DNA of 64,000 nt from Ricinus communis (lineage: Eukaryota; Streptophyta; Magnoliopsida; Malpighiales; Euphorbiaceae): the NCBI RefSeq assembly GCF_019578655.1, contig NC_063257.1:28882362-28946361 (forward strand), written 5' to 3'. Positions 10,197-24,200 of this stretch are shown here, piece after piece. A program made the position numbers and the translations under genes. The stretch's first letter is position 1. The number at the start of each line of letters is the position of its first letter. The notes beneath the pieces are model-generated. The model was not told the origin of the DNA and made no database searches. It worked only from the letters and a program-made list of their open reading frames with translations.

Positions 10197-13100
10197 GAAA
10201 TAACCTATAAGCAGTGTATATCCCTGGATTGGAGAACAACCCCATGAGACAATGGTTGGTTTCAAAAGAAACAATGTGGGTGGGTGTGTACATCAATATA
10301 AGAAAATAATCCGGGTGGAATATGTATATTTATGAATATGAGAATCAACCAAGTAAGGTAGTTAATGATGCGAGATCTCGGGGAAAAAACCTGGTGGAGG
10401 GGATGGATTATGGATCTAGTAGGGAATAACCCATAATTGTGAGTGTGTTTGTGGTCACGGGGAAAACAACCTCTTTGTGGGTTAATTTTATAATATTAGA
10501 GAACAACCCGTAAGGGGTTATGTTTGTCATTATAAAAATAATCGCGTAAAATATGTATATTTATGAATTTGGGAAATAGCCATGTCTGAGGTCTAATAAT
10601 TTATTATGAGAAAACGACCTCGAAAAAATGGTTTATTTATCAATATAAGAAAATAACCTCATAAAACCTTGATATTTATGAATCTGAGAAAACAATCCCT
10701 TAAAAGTAATATAATTGCGAGTCTAAGAAAACAACGTCATAGAAGTGATAAATTTTTTAATATGAGAAAACAACCTCGTAAGAAGGGTATATTTATAAAT
10801 ATTAGCAAACAATCCCATAATAAGGGGATATTTATCAATCGAAAAAAATAACCCCGTAATTTTAGTATATTTGTGAGTATGAGAAAACAACCCCTTAAAT
10901 CGGTTAATTTTATAATATGAGAAGACCATCCCGTAAAAGGGGTATATTTGTCAATGTAAGAAAATAATTCCGTAAAACGTGTACATTTATGAATTTGAGA
11001 AAATAATCCCATAATAGTGCTAATAATTTAATATGAGAAGAAGACCTATAAAAGTGGTATATTTATCAATATAAGAAAATAACATTGTAGAATGTGTTTA
11101 TTTGTGAATCTGAGAAAACAACCCCGTAAAAGTAGTGTAATTGCGAGTCTAAGAGAACAGCCTCGTAGTAAATTTATTAATATGAGAAAACAACCCCGTA
11201 AGAGGGGTGCATATACAAATATTAAAAAACAATCCCATAATACAAGGATATTTATCAATCGAAAAAAATAACCCCGTAATCTTGGTATACTTGTGAGTAT
11301 GAGAAAACAACCCCTGAAATGGTTAATTTTATAATATGAGAAAACCATCCCGTAAAAGAGGTATATTTGTCAATGTAAGAAAATAGTAGCGTAAAACATG
11401 TACATTTATAAATTTGAGAAAACAATCCCATAATAGTGCTAATAATTTAATATGGGAAAAAGACCCTATAAAAGTGGTATATTTATCAATATAAGAAAAT
11501 AATACCATAAAACGTGTTTATTTATGAATCTGAATAAACAACCCCATAAAAGTAGTGTAATTGCGAGTCTAAGAGAACAGCCTCGTAGTAAATTTATTAA
11601 TATGAGAAAATAACCCTGTAAGAGGGGTATATGTATAAATATTAAAAAGCAACCCCGTAATACGGGGATATTTATCAATCAGAAAAAATAACCCCTTAAT
11701 CTTGGTATTTTTGTAAGTATGAGAAAAAAACCCTTCAAAAGCGTTAATTCTATAATATGAGAAAATGAAGTGATTTATTTATCAATATAAAAAAAAACCC
11801 TGTAAAACGTGTTTATTTATGAATCTGAGCAAACAACCCTGTAAAAATAGTGTAATTGCGAGTCTAAAAGAACAGCCTCGTAGTAGGGGTAAATCTTTTA
11901 ATATGAGAAACAACCCTGTAAGTGGAATATATTTATAAATATTAGAAAAAATTCCGTAACATGGGGATATTTATCAATCGGAGAAAATAACCCCGTAATT
12001 ATGGTATATTTGTGTGTATGAGAAAACAACCCCTTTAATGGGTTAATTTTATAATATTAGAAAACAACACCGTAAAAGGGGTATATTTGTCAATATAAGA
12101 AAATAATCGCGTAAAATGTGTATATTTATGAATCTGAGAAAATAACCACATAAGAGTGCTAATAATTTAATATGAGAAAACGACCTCGAAAAAGTGGTAT
12201 ATTTATCAATATAAGAAAAAAACCTCATAAAACGTGTATATTTATGAATCTGAGAAAACAATCCAAGTAAAAGTAGTATAATTACGAGTCTAAGAAAACA
12301 GCATGATAGAAGTGATAAATCTTTTAATATGAGAAAATAATCCCGTAAGAAGGATATATTTATAAAAATTACCAAACAATCCCATAATAAGGGGATATTT
12401 ATCAATCGGAAAAAATAATCCTATAATTTTGGTATATTTGTGAGAATTAGAAAATAACCCCTTAAATTGGTTAATTTTATAATATGAGAAAACCATCCCA
12501 TAAAAGGGGTATATTTATCAGTGTAAGAAAATAATCCCGTAACACGTGTACATTTATGAATTTGAGAAAACAATCCCATAATAGTGCTAATAATTTAATA
12601 TGAGAAAAAGACCCTATAAAAGTGGTATATTTATCAATATAAGAAAATAACACCATAAAATGTGTTTATTTATGAATCTAAGAAAATAACCTCATAAAAG
12701 TAGTGTAATTGCGAGTTTAAGAGAACAGTCTCATAGTAAATTTATTAATATGAGAGAACAACCTCGTAAGAGGGTTATATGTATAAATATTAAAAAACAA
12801 CCCCGTAATACGGGGATATTTATCAATCGAAAAAAGTAACCCCGTAATCTTGGTATATTTGTGAGTATGAAAAAAAACCCATTAAAAGGGTTAATTTTAT
12901 ATTATGAGAAAAACACCCGTAAAAGTGGTTTATTTATCAATATAAGAAAATAACCCCGTAAAACGTGTTTATTTATGAATCTAAGAGAACAACTCCATAA
13001 AAGTAGTGTAATTGCGAGCCTAAAAGAACAGTCTCGTAGTAGGGGTAAATTTATTAATATGAGAAAACAACCCCGTAAGAGGGGTATATTTATAAATATT

Positions 13101-16100
13101 AAAAAACAACTCCGTAACAGGGGGATATTAATCAATCGGAGAAAATAACCCCGTAATCTTGGTATATTTTTTAGTATGAGAAAAAAATCCCCTCAAAAGG
13201 ATTTTATAATATGAGAAAATAATCCCGTAAAAGGGATATATTTGTCAATATGAGAAAATAACCCTGTAAAACGTGTTGATTTATGAATTTGAGAAAACAA
13301 CCCCATAATAGTGTTAATTATTTAATATGAGAAAATGACACCATAAAAGTGTTATATTTGTCAATATAAGAAAATAATCCCGTAAAACATATATATTTAT
13401 AATTCGGAAAAACAACCACATAAAAGTAGTGTGAATTCAGATGTAAGAAAAGCTAAAATCAAATGAAAGGGTAGAATTGTTTAATATGAGAAAACAACCA
13501 CGTAAGAGGAGTATATTTATAAATATTAGAAAACAACCCGTAATTGGTGATGTTTATGGATATGAAGAATAACCCGTAGATTGATATGTTTGTGGTGTGA
13601 GAAAATAACCCCTTAAATGGATTAATTTTATAATGTGAGAAACAACCCCGTAAAAGAGGTATGTTTAGCAATATAAGAGAAACCAGGTAAAACATGTATA
13701 TCTATGAATTAGAGAAAACAACCCCATAATAGTGCTAATAATTTAATATAAGAAAACAACCTTGTGAAAGTAGTATAATTATCAATATAAGAAAATAACC
13801 CCGTAAAACGTGTATATTTATTAATATGAGAAAACAACCCCGTAAAAGTAGTGTAATTGCGAGTCTCAGAAAAAGCCTCGTAGAAGAGATAAATTATGAA
13901 TCTAATAAAATAACTCCATAATTGTGGTATATTTGTGAGTATGAGAAAACAACCCCTTAAATAGACTTATTTTATAATATAAGAAAACAACCCCGTAAAG
14001 GGGGTATATTTGTCAATATAAGAAAATAACGTTGTAAAATGTGTATATTTATGAATTTTAAAAAATAACCCCATAATAGTGCTAATAATTTAATATGAGA
14101 AAACGACACCGTAAAAATTGAATATTTATCAATATAAGAAAATAACCCCGTACAACTTGTATATTTATGAATCTTAGAAAATAACCCCGTAAAAGTACTA
14201 CAATTGCGAGTCTAAGAGAATAGCCTCGTAGTTCGGGTAAATCTTTTAATATGAGAAACAACTCTGTAAGTGGGATATATTTATAAATATTAGAAAAAAT
14301 CCCGTAATATGGGGATATTTATCAATTGGAGAAAATAACCCCGTAATTATGATATATTTGTGTGTATGAGAAAACAATCCCTTTAATGGGTTAATTTTGT
14401 AATATTAGAAAACAACCCCGTAAAAGGGGTACATTTGTCAATATAAGAAAATAATCGCGTAAAATGTGTATATTTATGAATTTGAGGAAATAACCACATA
14501 AGAGTGCTAATAATTTAATATGAGAAAACGACCTTGAAAAAGTGGTATATTTATCAATATTAAAAAACAACCCTGTAACACGGGGATATTAATCAATCGG
14601 GAATCTTGATATATTTTTGGTATGAAAAAACCTCAGGGAATGGTTGAATTTTATGAAAACAACCAGGCGGGGATGTGTGAGGAGAATAACCAGGTAATGG
14701 TGCTAATAATTTAATGTGAAAATGACCTTGAGTAAAAGTGCTATATTTGTCAATATAAGAAAATAATCCCGTAAAACATGTATATTTATAATTCAGAGAA
14801 AATAACCCCATAAAAGTAATGTAATTACGAGTCTAATAAAACAGCATCGTAGAAAGAATAAATTGTTTAATATGAGAAAACAACCCCGTAAGAGGAGTAT
14901 ATTTATAAATGTGGAAAACAACCGTAGTTGGGTGGTGTTTATGGATCCTCATGTAATTCTGGTATATTTGTGAGTATGAGAAAACAACCTCTTAAATGGA
15001 TTAATTTTATAATATGAGAAAAGAACCCCGTAAAAGGGTTATGTTTGGCAATATAAAAAAATAATCCGTAAAACGTGTATATCTATGAATTAGAGATAAG
15101 AGCTTCAAAATAGTGTAATTTAATATGAGAAAACAACCTTGTGAAAGTGGTATACACTTATCAATATAAGAAAATAATCCCGTCAAACATGTATATTTAT
15201 GAATATCAGAAAACAACCCCGTAAAAGTAGTGTAATTGCGAGTCTCAGAAAAAAGCCTCGTAGAAGAGATAAATTATGAATCTAATGAAATAACCCCGTA
15301 ATTGTGGTATATTTGTGAGTATGAGAAAACAACCCCTTAAATGGATTTATTTTATAATATGAGAAAACAATCCAGTAAAAGGGGTATATTTGTCAATATA
15401 AGAATAACGCTGTAAAACGTGTATATTTATGAATTTGAAAAAATAACCGCATAATAGTGCTAATAATTTAATATGAGAAAACGACACCGTAAAAGTGGAA
15501 TATTTATCAATATAAGAAAACAACTCCATAAAACTTGTATATTTATGAATCATAGAAAACAAACCCGTAAAAGTAGTGTAATTGCGAATCTAAGAGAATA
15601 GCCTCGTAGTATGGGTAAATCTTTTAATATGAGAAATAATCCTGTAAGTGGGATATATTTATAAATATTAGAAAAAAACCCTTAATACGGGGATGTTTAT
15701 CAATCGGAGAAAATAACCACGTAATTGTGGTATATTTGTGAGTATGAAAAAATAACACCTTAAATGGGTTAATTTTATAATATAAGAAAATAACCCTGTA
15801 AAACGAGTATATTTGTCGATATAAGAAAATAATCCTATAAAATATGTATATTTATGAATTTGAGAGAACAACCCGGTAAAAATAGTGTAATTGCGAGTCT
15901 AAGAAAATAGTATTGTAGAATGGGTAAATTTTTTAACATGAGAAAACAACCCCGTAAGAGGGGTATATTTTTAAATATTGAAAACAACCCCGTAACTTGG
16001 GGATATTTATCAATCAGAGAAAATAACCTTGTAATTGTGGTATATTTGTGAGTATGAAAAAATAACGCCTTAAATAGGTTAATTTATAATATGAATAAAC

Positions 16101-18480
16101 AACCCTGTAAAACGGTTGTATCTATCGATATAAGAAAGTAATACTATAAAACATGTATATTTATGAATCTGAGAAAACCACCCGGTAAAAGTAGTGTAGT
16201 TACAAGTCTAAGAAAACAGCATCATAGTAGGAGTAAATTTTTTAATATGAGAAACAACCAAGTAGAGGGTATGTTTATAAATATTAGAAACAACCAAGTA
16301 TTTGTAGTGATATTTATCAATCGGTAAAATAACCTATGATTGTGGTATGTTTGGTGTGGTAAATAATTTCTTAAATGGGTTAATTTATATTATGAGGAGA
16401 AACAAACTGGTAAAAGAGGGTATGGTATTCAATATAAAAGAATAACCCAAGTAAAATATGTATATTTATGAATCTAAGAAAATAATCCCGTAAAATTAGT
16501 GTAATTGCGAGTCTCAGAAAACAACCTCGTATAAGAAGTATATTTATCAATATAAGAAAAGAACCCCGTAAAACATGTATATTAATGAATTTGAGAAAAC
16601 AACCCATAATAGTGCTAATAATATAATATGAGAAAACGATGCCATAAAAGTGGTATATTTATCAATATAAGAAAATAACTCCATAAAATATGTATATTTA
16701 TGAATATAAGAAAATAATCCCTTGAAAATAGTATAATTACGAGTCTTAGAAAATAGCCTCGAGAAATAATCCCGTAAGATGGTATATTTATAAATATTAA
16801 AAAACAACCCCCTAATAAGGGGTTATTTATCAAACGGAGAAAATACCGCGTAATTTTAGTATATTTGTGAGTATGAGAAAACAACCCACTAAATGGGTTA
16901 ATTTTACAATATGAGAAAACAATCCCGTAAAAGGGGTATATTTGTCAATAAAAGAAATAATCTCGTAAAACGTGCACATTTATGAATTTGAGAAAACAAC
17001 CCCATAATAGTGCTAATAATTTAATATGAGAAACAGACCCTGTAAAAGTAGTATATTTATAAATATAAGAAAATAACCCCATAAAACGTATTTATTTATG
17101 AATATGAGAAAACAACCCCGTAAAAGTAGTGTAATTGCGAGTTTAAGAGAACAGCCTCGTAGTAAATTTATTAATATGAGAAAACAACTCCGTAAGAGGG
17201 GTATATTTACATATATTAAAAAACAACCCCCATAATACAAGGATATTTATCAATCGAAGAAAATAACCCAGTAATCTTGGTATATATGTGAGTATGAGAA
17301 AAAACCCCTCAAACAGATTAATCTTATAATATGAGAAAATAACCCCGTAAAAGGGGTATATTTGTTAACATAAGAAAATAACCCCGTAAAATGAGTTTAT
17401 TTATAAATTTGAGAAAATAATCCTATAATAGTGCTAATAATTTAATATGAGAAAACGACCCCATAAAAGTGGTATATTTATCAATATAAGAAATTAATAA
17501 CCTAAAACATATATATTTATAAATCGGAGAAAACAACCCCGTAAAAGTAATGTAATTGCGAGTATAAGAAAATAGCGTCGTAGAAGGGGTAAATTTTCAG
17601 ATATGAGAAAACAACCCCGTAAGAGGAGTATATTTATAAATATTAGAAAATAACCCCGTAATATAGGAATATTTATCAGTCGGAGAAAATAACCTGATAA
17701 TTGTGGTATATTTGTGAGTATGAGAAAACAACCCCTTGAATGGGTTAATTTTATGATATGAGAAAACAACCCTATAAAATATGTATATTTATGAATCTAG
17801 AAAAACAACTCTCGAAGAGAGGTATGTTTATAAATATTAGAAAACAACCCCATAATTCGCTGATATTTATGAATCTGATGAAATAACCCCGTAATTATGG
17901 TATATTTGTGAGTATGAGAAAACAACCCCTTAAATGGGTTAATTTTATAATATGATAAAAAAATCCCGCAAAAGGGGTATATTTGTTAATATAAAAAAAT
18001 AACCCCATAAAATGTGTATATTAATGAATTTGAGAAAACAACCCCATAATAGTGCTAAAAAATTAATATGAGAAAATGACCCTGTAAAAGTGGTATATTT
18101 ATCAATATAAGAAAATAACTCCGTAAAACGTGTATATTTATGAATATGAGAAAACAATCCCGTAAAAATAGTGTAATTGCGAGTCTCAGAAAACAGTCTC
18201 GTAGAAGGGGTAAATTTTCTAATGTGAGAAAATAACTCTGTAAGAGGGTTATATTTATAAATATTAGATAACAACCCCGTAATACGGGAATATTTATCAA
18301 TCGGAGAAAATAACTACATAATTATGGTATATTTGTGAGTATGAGAAAATAACCCTTTAAATGAATTAATTTTATAATATGAGAAAATAACCCCATAAAA
18401 GGGGTATATTTGTCAATATAAGAAAATAATCCCGTAAAACGTGTATATTTATGAATTTGAGAAAACAACCACATAATACT
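10197..18480 (-). repeat. 39-bp satellite with 11-mer higher-order repeat
   Basis: This is an array of 38-40 bp units in a regular order. The diagnostic unit contains GTGCTAATAATTTAATATGA. Its recurrences at 11019/11436, 12156/12583, 13311/13732, 14079/14503 and 17010/17431 are 417-427 bp apart, and other intervals are larger or smaller where units were gained or lost. Further recognisable unit types carry GTAGTGTAATTGCGAGTCT, CAGCCTCGTAG, CCCCGTAATACGGGG, TTGGTATATTTGTGAGTAT and CCCTTAAATGGGTTAATTTT. No gene was seen; frames open on the minus strand reflect the 39-bp period. Short stretches (10200-10480, 14590-14700, 16240-16400) are strongly degraded or poorly resolved. Confidence 0.94.
12156..12582 (-). 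repeat. Representative 11-mer higher-order repeat unit
   Basis: This interval, between two GTGCTAATAATTT landmarks, is 427 bp and holds one ordered set of eleven different monomers of 38, 40, 38, 39, 39, 40, 38, 39, 38, 40 and 38 bp in the consensus form I derived by eye (sum 427). The same order recurs in most of the minus-oriented satellite. Confidence 0.8.
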
Positions 18481-21201
18481 TGTCGACCCCACGTGGGCCC
18501 GTGGCCGACACTAGGGAATGGGTGAGGAGCAGGCCCATAGAAACCCGTAGTAAGCGACACTCGTTTGATTTAAACAAATCTCATCTCAAATTAATATTAT
18601 TAAAACCACAAATCATCTTAATAGCTACATTCTACATAAATACTTGGTCACGGGAAAAACTAGGGCGAGAAGAGCTCAGAAAATTCAGGTAATCACATTT
18701 ACTATTACTACCGCGGAGAATCTAAGATTACCAGTTCCATACCAAATCAAATACATCACCCGATGATGAAGGAGTCGGATTCTTGAATAAGAGTCATGGG
18801 AGAACTACTTGATCACGAATCCGAAAAAACATAAATGGAGGTATTAGTCTCGAGAGTGAGTTAAAATCAAATAATCCGGGAACTATTGCATTCTTCTCGG
18901 AAAACATAGATTGTTCAAATCGAGTATATCAAATCATGCACATAAATACCAATCATACTATAATCATACTCTATTACTTTCTTCACGGGAAAATATTAGT
19001 CATGCACGTAAATACAATCCATATTATAATCATACCATAATAAATAAATAAATAAATAAATAAAATATATTTTTACTTTTACGGGACAGTGGCTCGGTGA
19101 GACCCCAAACCCCAAAATCTAGTAGCCATTCGGCTCTCTTAATCCAATAAGGCCAAACTCGATCGAGGGTCCTTACCTCCGACTGAACACTTGATTCCAA
19201 ATAAGTAGGCACCCGGGAGGCAAGCTCGGTCGGGGACCAACTCCGTGATCAGCGAACTCGGTGAGGAGAGCAATGCTCGATCGGGGCAAACAAATCCATA
19301 ATAATCTTATATCTAAGATCATTACAGGATGCTTGTGATCTGATGTAACCCATCGAGGCGGCATGTTCTCTGAGCCATTTCCCAAATCGCAATCCACCAC
19401 ATTTAATAAATATTATTGTCTAATTAAATCATTCAAACATATCAAATAACGATTATCAATTTAGAGTAAGACTTGAGGCAACTCATAAGGAAAACTGATT
19501 ATATTTGGTATTATCATAACATTACTATAATAACACTTATATTACCTTTAATAATTAGTAATTCGTTGAAATTATTTACGTTCGCGAAACTAATAACCAT
19601 ATTAAGCATGAACTTTCAAAATAGCATATTAAATCAAACTTAACCATGATAAGCGCAATGATTAAATGACTTTAACTCACACGAGTTGGGCCTCCTAGCT
19701 CTCCAGGTGCCTCGGTTGGAGCGGTAGAACAGATCAATCTAGTCACGGAAAATAATTTATCAAAACGATGAAACAATTCTGATAGATCCTAGGTGCAGAT
19801 TCCAGGGTGGCTAGAATCTCGACCTGGAACTCACAAAGTCAGTGAGAACCTCCCTACAACCAGACACACCCCAAGTAAAGCAGGTCAGGGACTGCCGGAA
19901 AAACACTCCAAATATCCAACAATTTAAACAACGAATCGGGTCTAGCTTACGCTATTCCAGGCTCATACAACAGACCTAAAATTCCAGGCGAGTGACCCGG
20001 CGAATGATTATTTTTGACTCATAAAATCATGAAATACCAATATAATCCATGAACCTGATTAAACCAAGAATTTCTAAAATTAATAGGCCAAAGAAAATTA
20101 AAGGGCGCTCGATCGCTCGATGGGCTAAGCCTCAGGCAGGGTCGGTCGGCGATCACAAGACCTGTCGGACTTTCCTGGCTGACCCAGCGGTGATGTGATC
20201 CTGCTTAGATTTTTGATCGACACCCGATCATCCGGAGGAATTTGCGGGCGATCTCGTGATGGGTTCTGAAAGAGCCGGTCGCCCGCAAAACCGGTGCCAT
20301 CAGCGAAGCTTGAGGAGGAGGAGTGGGAGTCGTCCTCCCGATCGTCCATCCTCCGGCCGGATCTCGCCGGAAAAGCTAAAAGCAGCTGCCACTAGCTCTC
20401 TCTCAGCGGGATCTTAGTCTCAAAGCCACCCGCCAATCATGCGTAAAAGCTCTCGTAGGGAGCCGATCGCCACCCAACTCGGCGCCCAGTAATGGCAGTA
20501 AGCAGTGCACTGGAAGCCGCTGCCTGCCTGCGATTCTCGTAGCCTCACCATTGGAGGCCAGCTGCCTCGCCAGTGTGCCTCCGGCCCGGGCTAAATCACC
20601 CAAGCCATGCTTGGCCATAGCCTTCCTCCACTTTCTTCTTGACCCATCGCCTCTCTCTCTCCAGATCTCTCTCTAGGGTTCTTTCTTGATATCGACATTT
20701 GACCCCTGAACTTTTTCTTATTACAATTTGGTCCCTCGACTGCCTAGTCTTACAATTTCATCATGCGTAGTTAATTTGACTCCCAAACTTCTTTTTAGCC
20801 TTTCAATTAAGCCCTTGGCTAATTAAGTTGGGTGAATCAATTCTTGAAATCTGATTACAAAATACACAGTAGACATATTTATTTACGAAAATACCAAACT
20901 CACAAATTTCCATTAAAACCCAATAAAAATAGCATTATGCTTTCAGTCCTTGTTCCCAAAATAAATTTCCAGTTTGGGATTTAATCTACTAATCAGTTAT
21001 AATACCAATTTTCCCAAAATTCTTTATAAAAAACATCCTTTATAATTTCTTCCAGGATTTTTTCAATATAATTTTACTTATATAAATATGCGTTTGGGAA
21101 AATTTTGGATAATGATATCATTTCAAGATTAAACTGGATAATATTAAAGATTAAGCAAGATAAAAACTCATTATTAAATATATAAAAATTCGAGTGTTAC
21201 A
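18481..21201 (-). mobile_element. LTR C, minus strand, solo
   Basis: On the plus strand this starts TGTCGACCCCACGTGGGCCC and ends GAGTGTTACA, the reverse complement of the family ends, and is 2.72 kb long. It carries in reverse order the GAGCAATGCTCGA repeats (19150-19285), the AT-rich segment around 19390-19660 shared with LTRs E, G and H (subfamily 2), the GC-rich core (20100-20620), a pyrimidine-rich tract (20640-20690) and the AT-rich 5' third. An (AATA)n microsatellite lies at 19040-19065. The flanks are ATACT and ATCGC, so no clean target duplication remains. There is no interior domain. Confidence 0.87.
19040..19065. repeat. AATA microsatellite in LTR C
   Basis: This is a run of about six AAAT/AATA tetranucleotides inside the LTR. 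A shorter counterpart is present at the homologous site in LTRs E (near 41945), G (near 52700) and H (near 56955), so it is part of the family and variable in length. Confidence 0.85.
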
Positions 21202-24200
21202 ATCGCTAATAATTTCATATGAGGAAATGGTAGTGTAAAAGTGGTATATTTATCAATATAAGAAAATAACCCGAGTAAAACGTGTTTATTTATGAATCTT
21301 AGAAAACAACCCTGTAAAAGTAGTGTAATTCGCGACTCTAGGAAAACGGTCGTGAAGGGATAAATTTTTGAATATGAGAAAATAACCCCGTAAGAGGTAT
21401 ATTTATAAATGTTAGCAAAACAACCTCGTATCTGGGGATATTTATCAATCGGAGAAAATAACCTCGTAATTTGGTATATTTGTGGGTATGAGAAAACAAC
21501 CCATTAAATGGGTTAATTTTATAATATGAGAAAACAATTCGTAAAGAGGTATTTTGTTAATATAAGAAAATAATCCCGTAAAACGTGTACATTTATGAAT
21601 TTGAGAAAACAATCCACCAATGGTGCTAATAATTTAATCCGAGAAAATGACGTAAAAGAGGTATATTTATCAATATAAAGAAAATAACCCCGTAAAACGT
21701 GTTTATTTATGAATCCGAGAAAACAACCCCGTAAAAGTAGTGTAATTGCAAGTCTAAGAGAGCATACCGTAGTAGAGGTAAATTATTAATATGAGAAAAC
21801 AAGAGCACATGAGGGCTATATTTATAAATATTAAAAATAACCCCGTAACATGGAATATTTATCAATCGAGAATATAACCCCATAATCTTGGTGTATTTTT
21901 TAGTATGAGAAAAGAATCTTTCAAAAGGATTAATTTTATAATATGAAAAAACCAAGATAAAGGGGTATATTTGTCAATATGAGAAGATAATCCTACAAAA
22001 CGTTTATCTAAAAATTTGAGAAAACAACCTCATAATAGTACTAATAATTTAATATGAGAGAAACGACCCTAGTAAAAGTGCTATATTTATCAATATAAGA
22101 ATATAATCCCATAAAATATGTATATTTATAAATCGGAGAAAATAACCCTGTAAAAGTAATGTAATTCTGCAGTCTAACAAAACGGCATAGTAGAAAGGGT
22201 AAATTATTTAATATGAAAACCAACCCCGTAAGAGGAGGTATATTTATAAATGTTAGAAACAACCCGTGTCAGGAATATTTATCATTTAAAGAAAATAACC
22301 CTATAATTGTGGTATGTTTGTAGTGTCAGGAACAAGGCTTGGATGGGTGAATTTTATAATGTGAGAAAACAACTCGTAAAGGGGTATAGTTATCCATATA
22401 AGAGAATAACCCCGTAAAACATGTATATTTATAAATCTGAGAAACCCAGGGAGTAAAAGTGGTGTAATTCGAGGTCTCTGAAGAACAACATCGTGGAGAG
22501 GGTGGGTTTCAATGTGGAGAGAAACAACCCGTGGAGAGGGGTGTGTTTATAAATATTAGAAAACAACCCCGTAACATGGGGAGATGTTATCAATTGGAGT
22601 AAATAACTCCGTAAAACATGTATATTTATGAGATCGAGAAAAGCAACCAGTAAAATATTGTAATTCGAGGTCGAAGAAAAGCATGTCGTAGAAGGATAAA
22701 TTTTCTAATATGAGAAAACAACCCCGTAAAATATGTATATTTATGAATCCAAGAAAACAACCCCGTAAAATATTGTAATTGCGAGTCGAAGAAAACAGCA
22801 TCATAGAAGGAGTAAATTTTCTAATATGAGAAAATAACCCCGTAAAACATGTATATTTATGAATCGGAGAAAACAACCCCGTAAAAGTATTTGTAATTGC
22901 GAGTCTAAGAAAACAGCGTCTTAGAAGGGGTAAATTTTTTAATATGAGAAAACAACCCCGTAAGACGGGGATATTTATCAATTAGATAAAATAACCCTGT
23001 AATTGTGGTATATTTATGAGTATGAGAAAACAATCCCTTGAATGAGTTAATTTTATAATATAAGAAAAATAACCACGTAAAATATGTATATTTATGAATG
23101 TGAGAAAACCACTTGATAAAAGTAGTGTAATTGCGAGTCAAAAAAAAAAACAATATCATACAAGGGGTAAATTTTTTAATATGAGAAAACAACCAGTAAG
23201 AGGGGTTATGTTTATAATCTGGAAAATAACCCAGTAAACATGGGGATGTTATCAATAGGAGAAAATAACCTTGCAATTATGGTATATTTGCGTGTGTGAG
23301 AAAACAACCCCTTAACTGGGTTAATTTTTAATATGAGAATACAACCTCGTGAAAGTGGTATATTTGTCAATATAAGAAAATAACCTCGTAAAACATGTAT
23401 ATTTATGAATCTAAGAAAACAACCCTGTAAAAGTAGTGTAATTGAGAGTCTCAGAAAACAGCCTCGTAGAAGGAAGTTAATTTTTAATATGAGAGAAACA
23501 ACCCGTGGGGTGAATATTTATTAATATTACAAAGCGACCTCGTGTAATATGGTGATATGTATGAATCTGATGAAATAATCCCATAATTGTGGTATATTTG
23601 TGAGTATGAGAGAACAGCCCCTTGAATGGATTAATTTTATAATATGAGAAAACAACCCCGTAAAAGGGGTATGTTTGTCAATATAAGAAAATAACCCCGT
23701 AAAACATGTATATTTATGAATTTAAAAAAAGAACTCCATAATAGTGCTAATAATTTAATATGAGAAAACGACGCTGTAAAATTGGTATATTTATCAATAT
23801 AAGAAAATAACCTCGTAAAACTTGTATATTTATGAATCTGAGAAAACAACCCCATAAAAGTAGTGTAATTGCGAGTATAAGAGAACAACCTGATAATAGG
23901 GTAAATATTTTAATATAAGAAAACAACATTGTAAGAGGGGTATATTTATAAATATTAGAAAACAACCGAGTAATACGGGGATATTTTTTAATCGGAGAAA
24001 ATAACCCCATAATTGTAGTATATTTGTGAGTATGAGAAAACAACACCTTAATGGATTAATTTTATAATATGAGAAAACAACCCCATAAAATGGGTACATT
24101 TTTCGAAATAAGAAAATAATCCTGTAAAACATATATATTTATGAATTAGAGAAAACAACTCCATAGTAGTGCTAATAATTGAATGACCCGTAAAGGTGGG

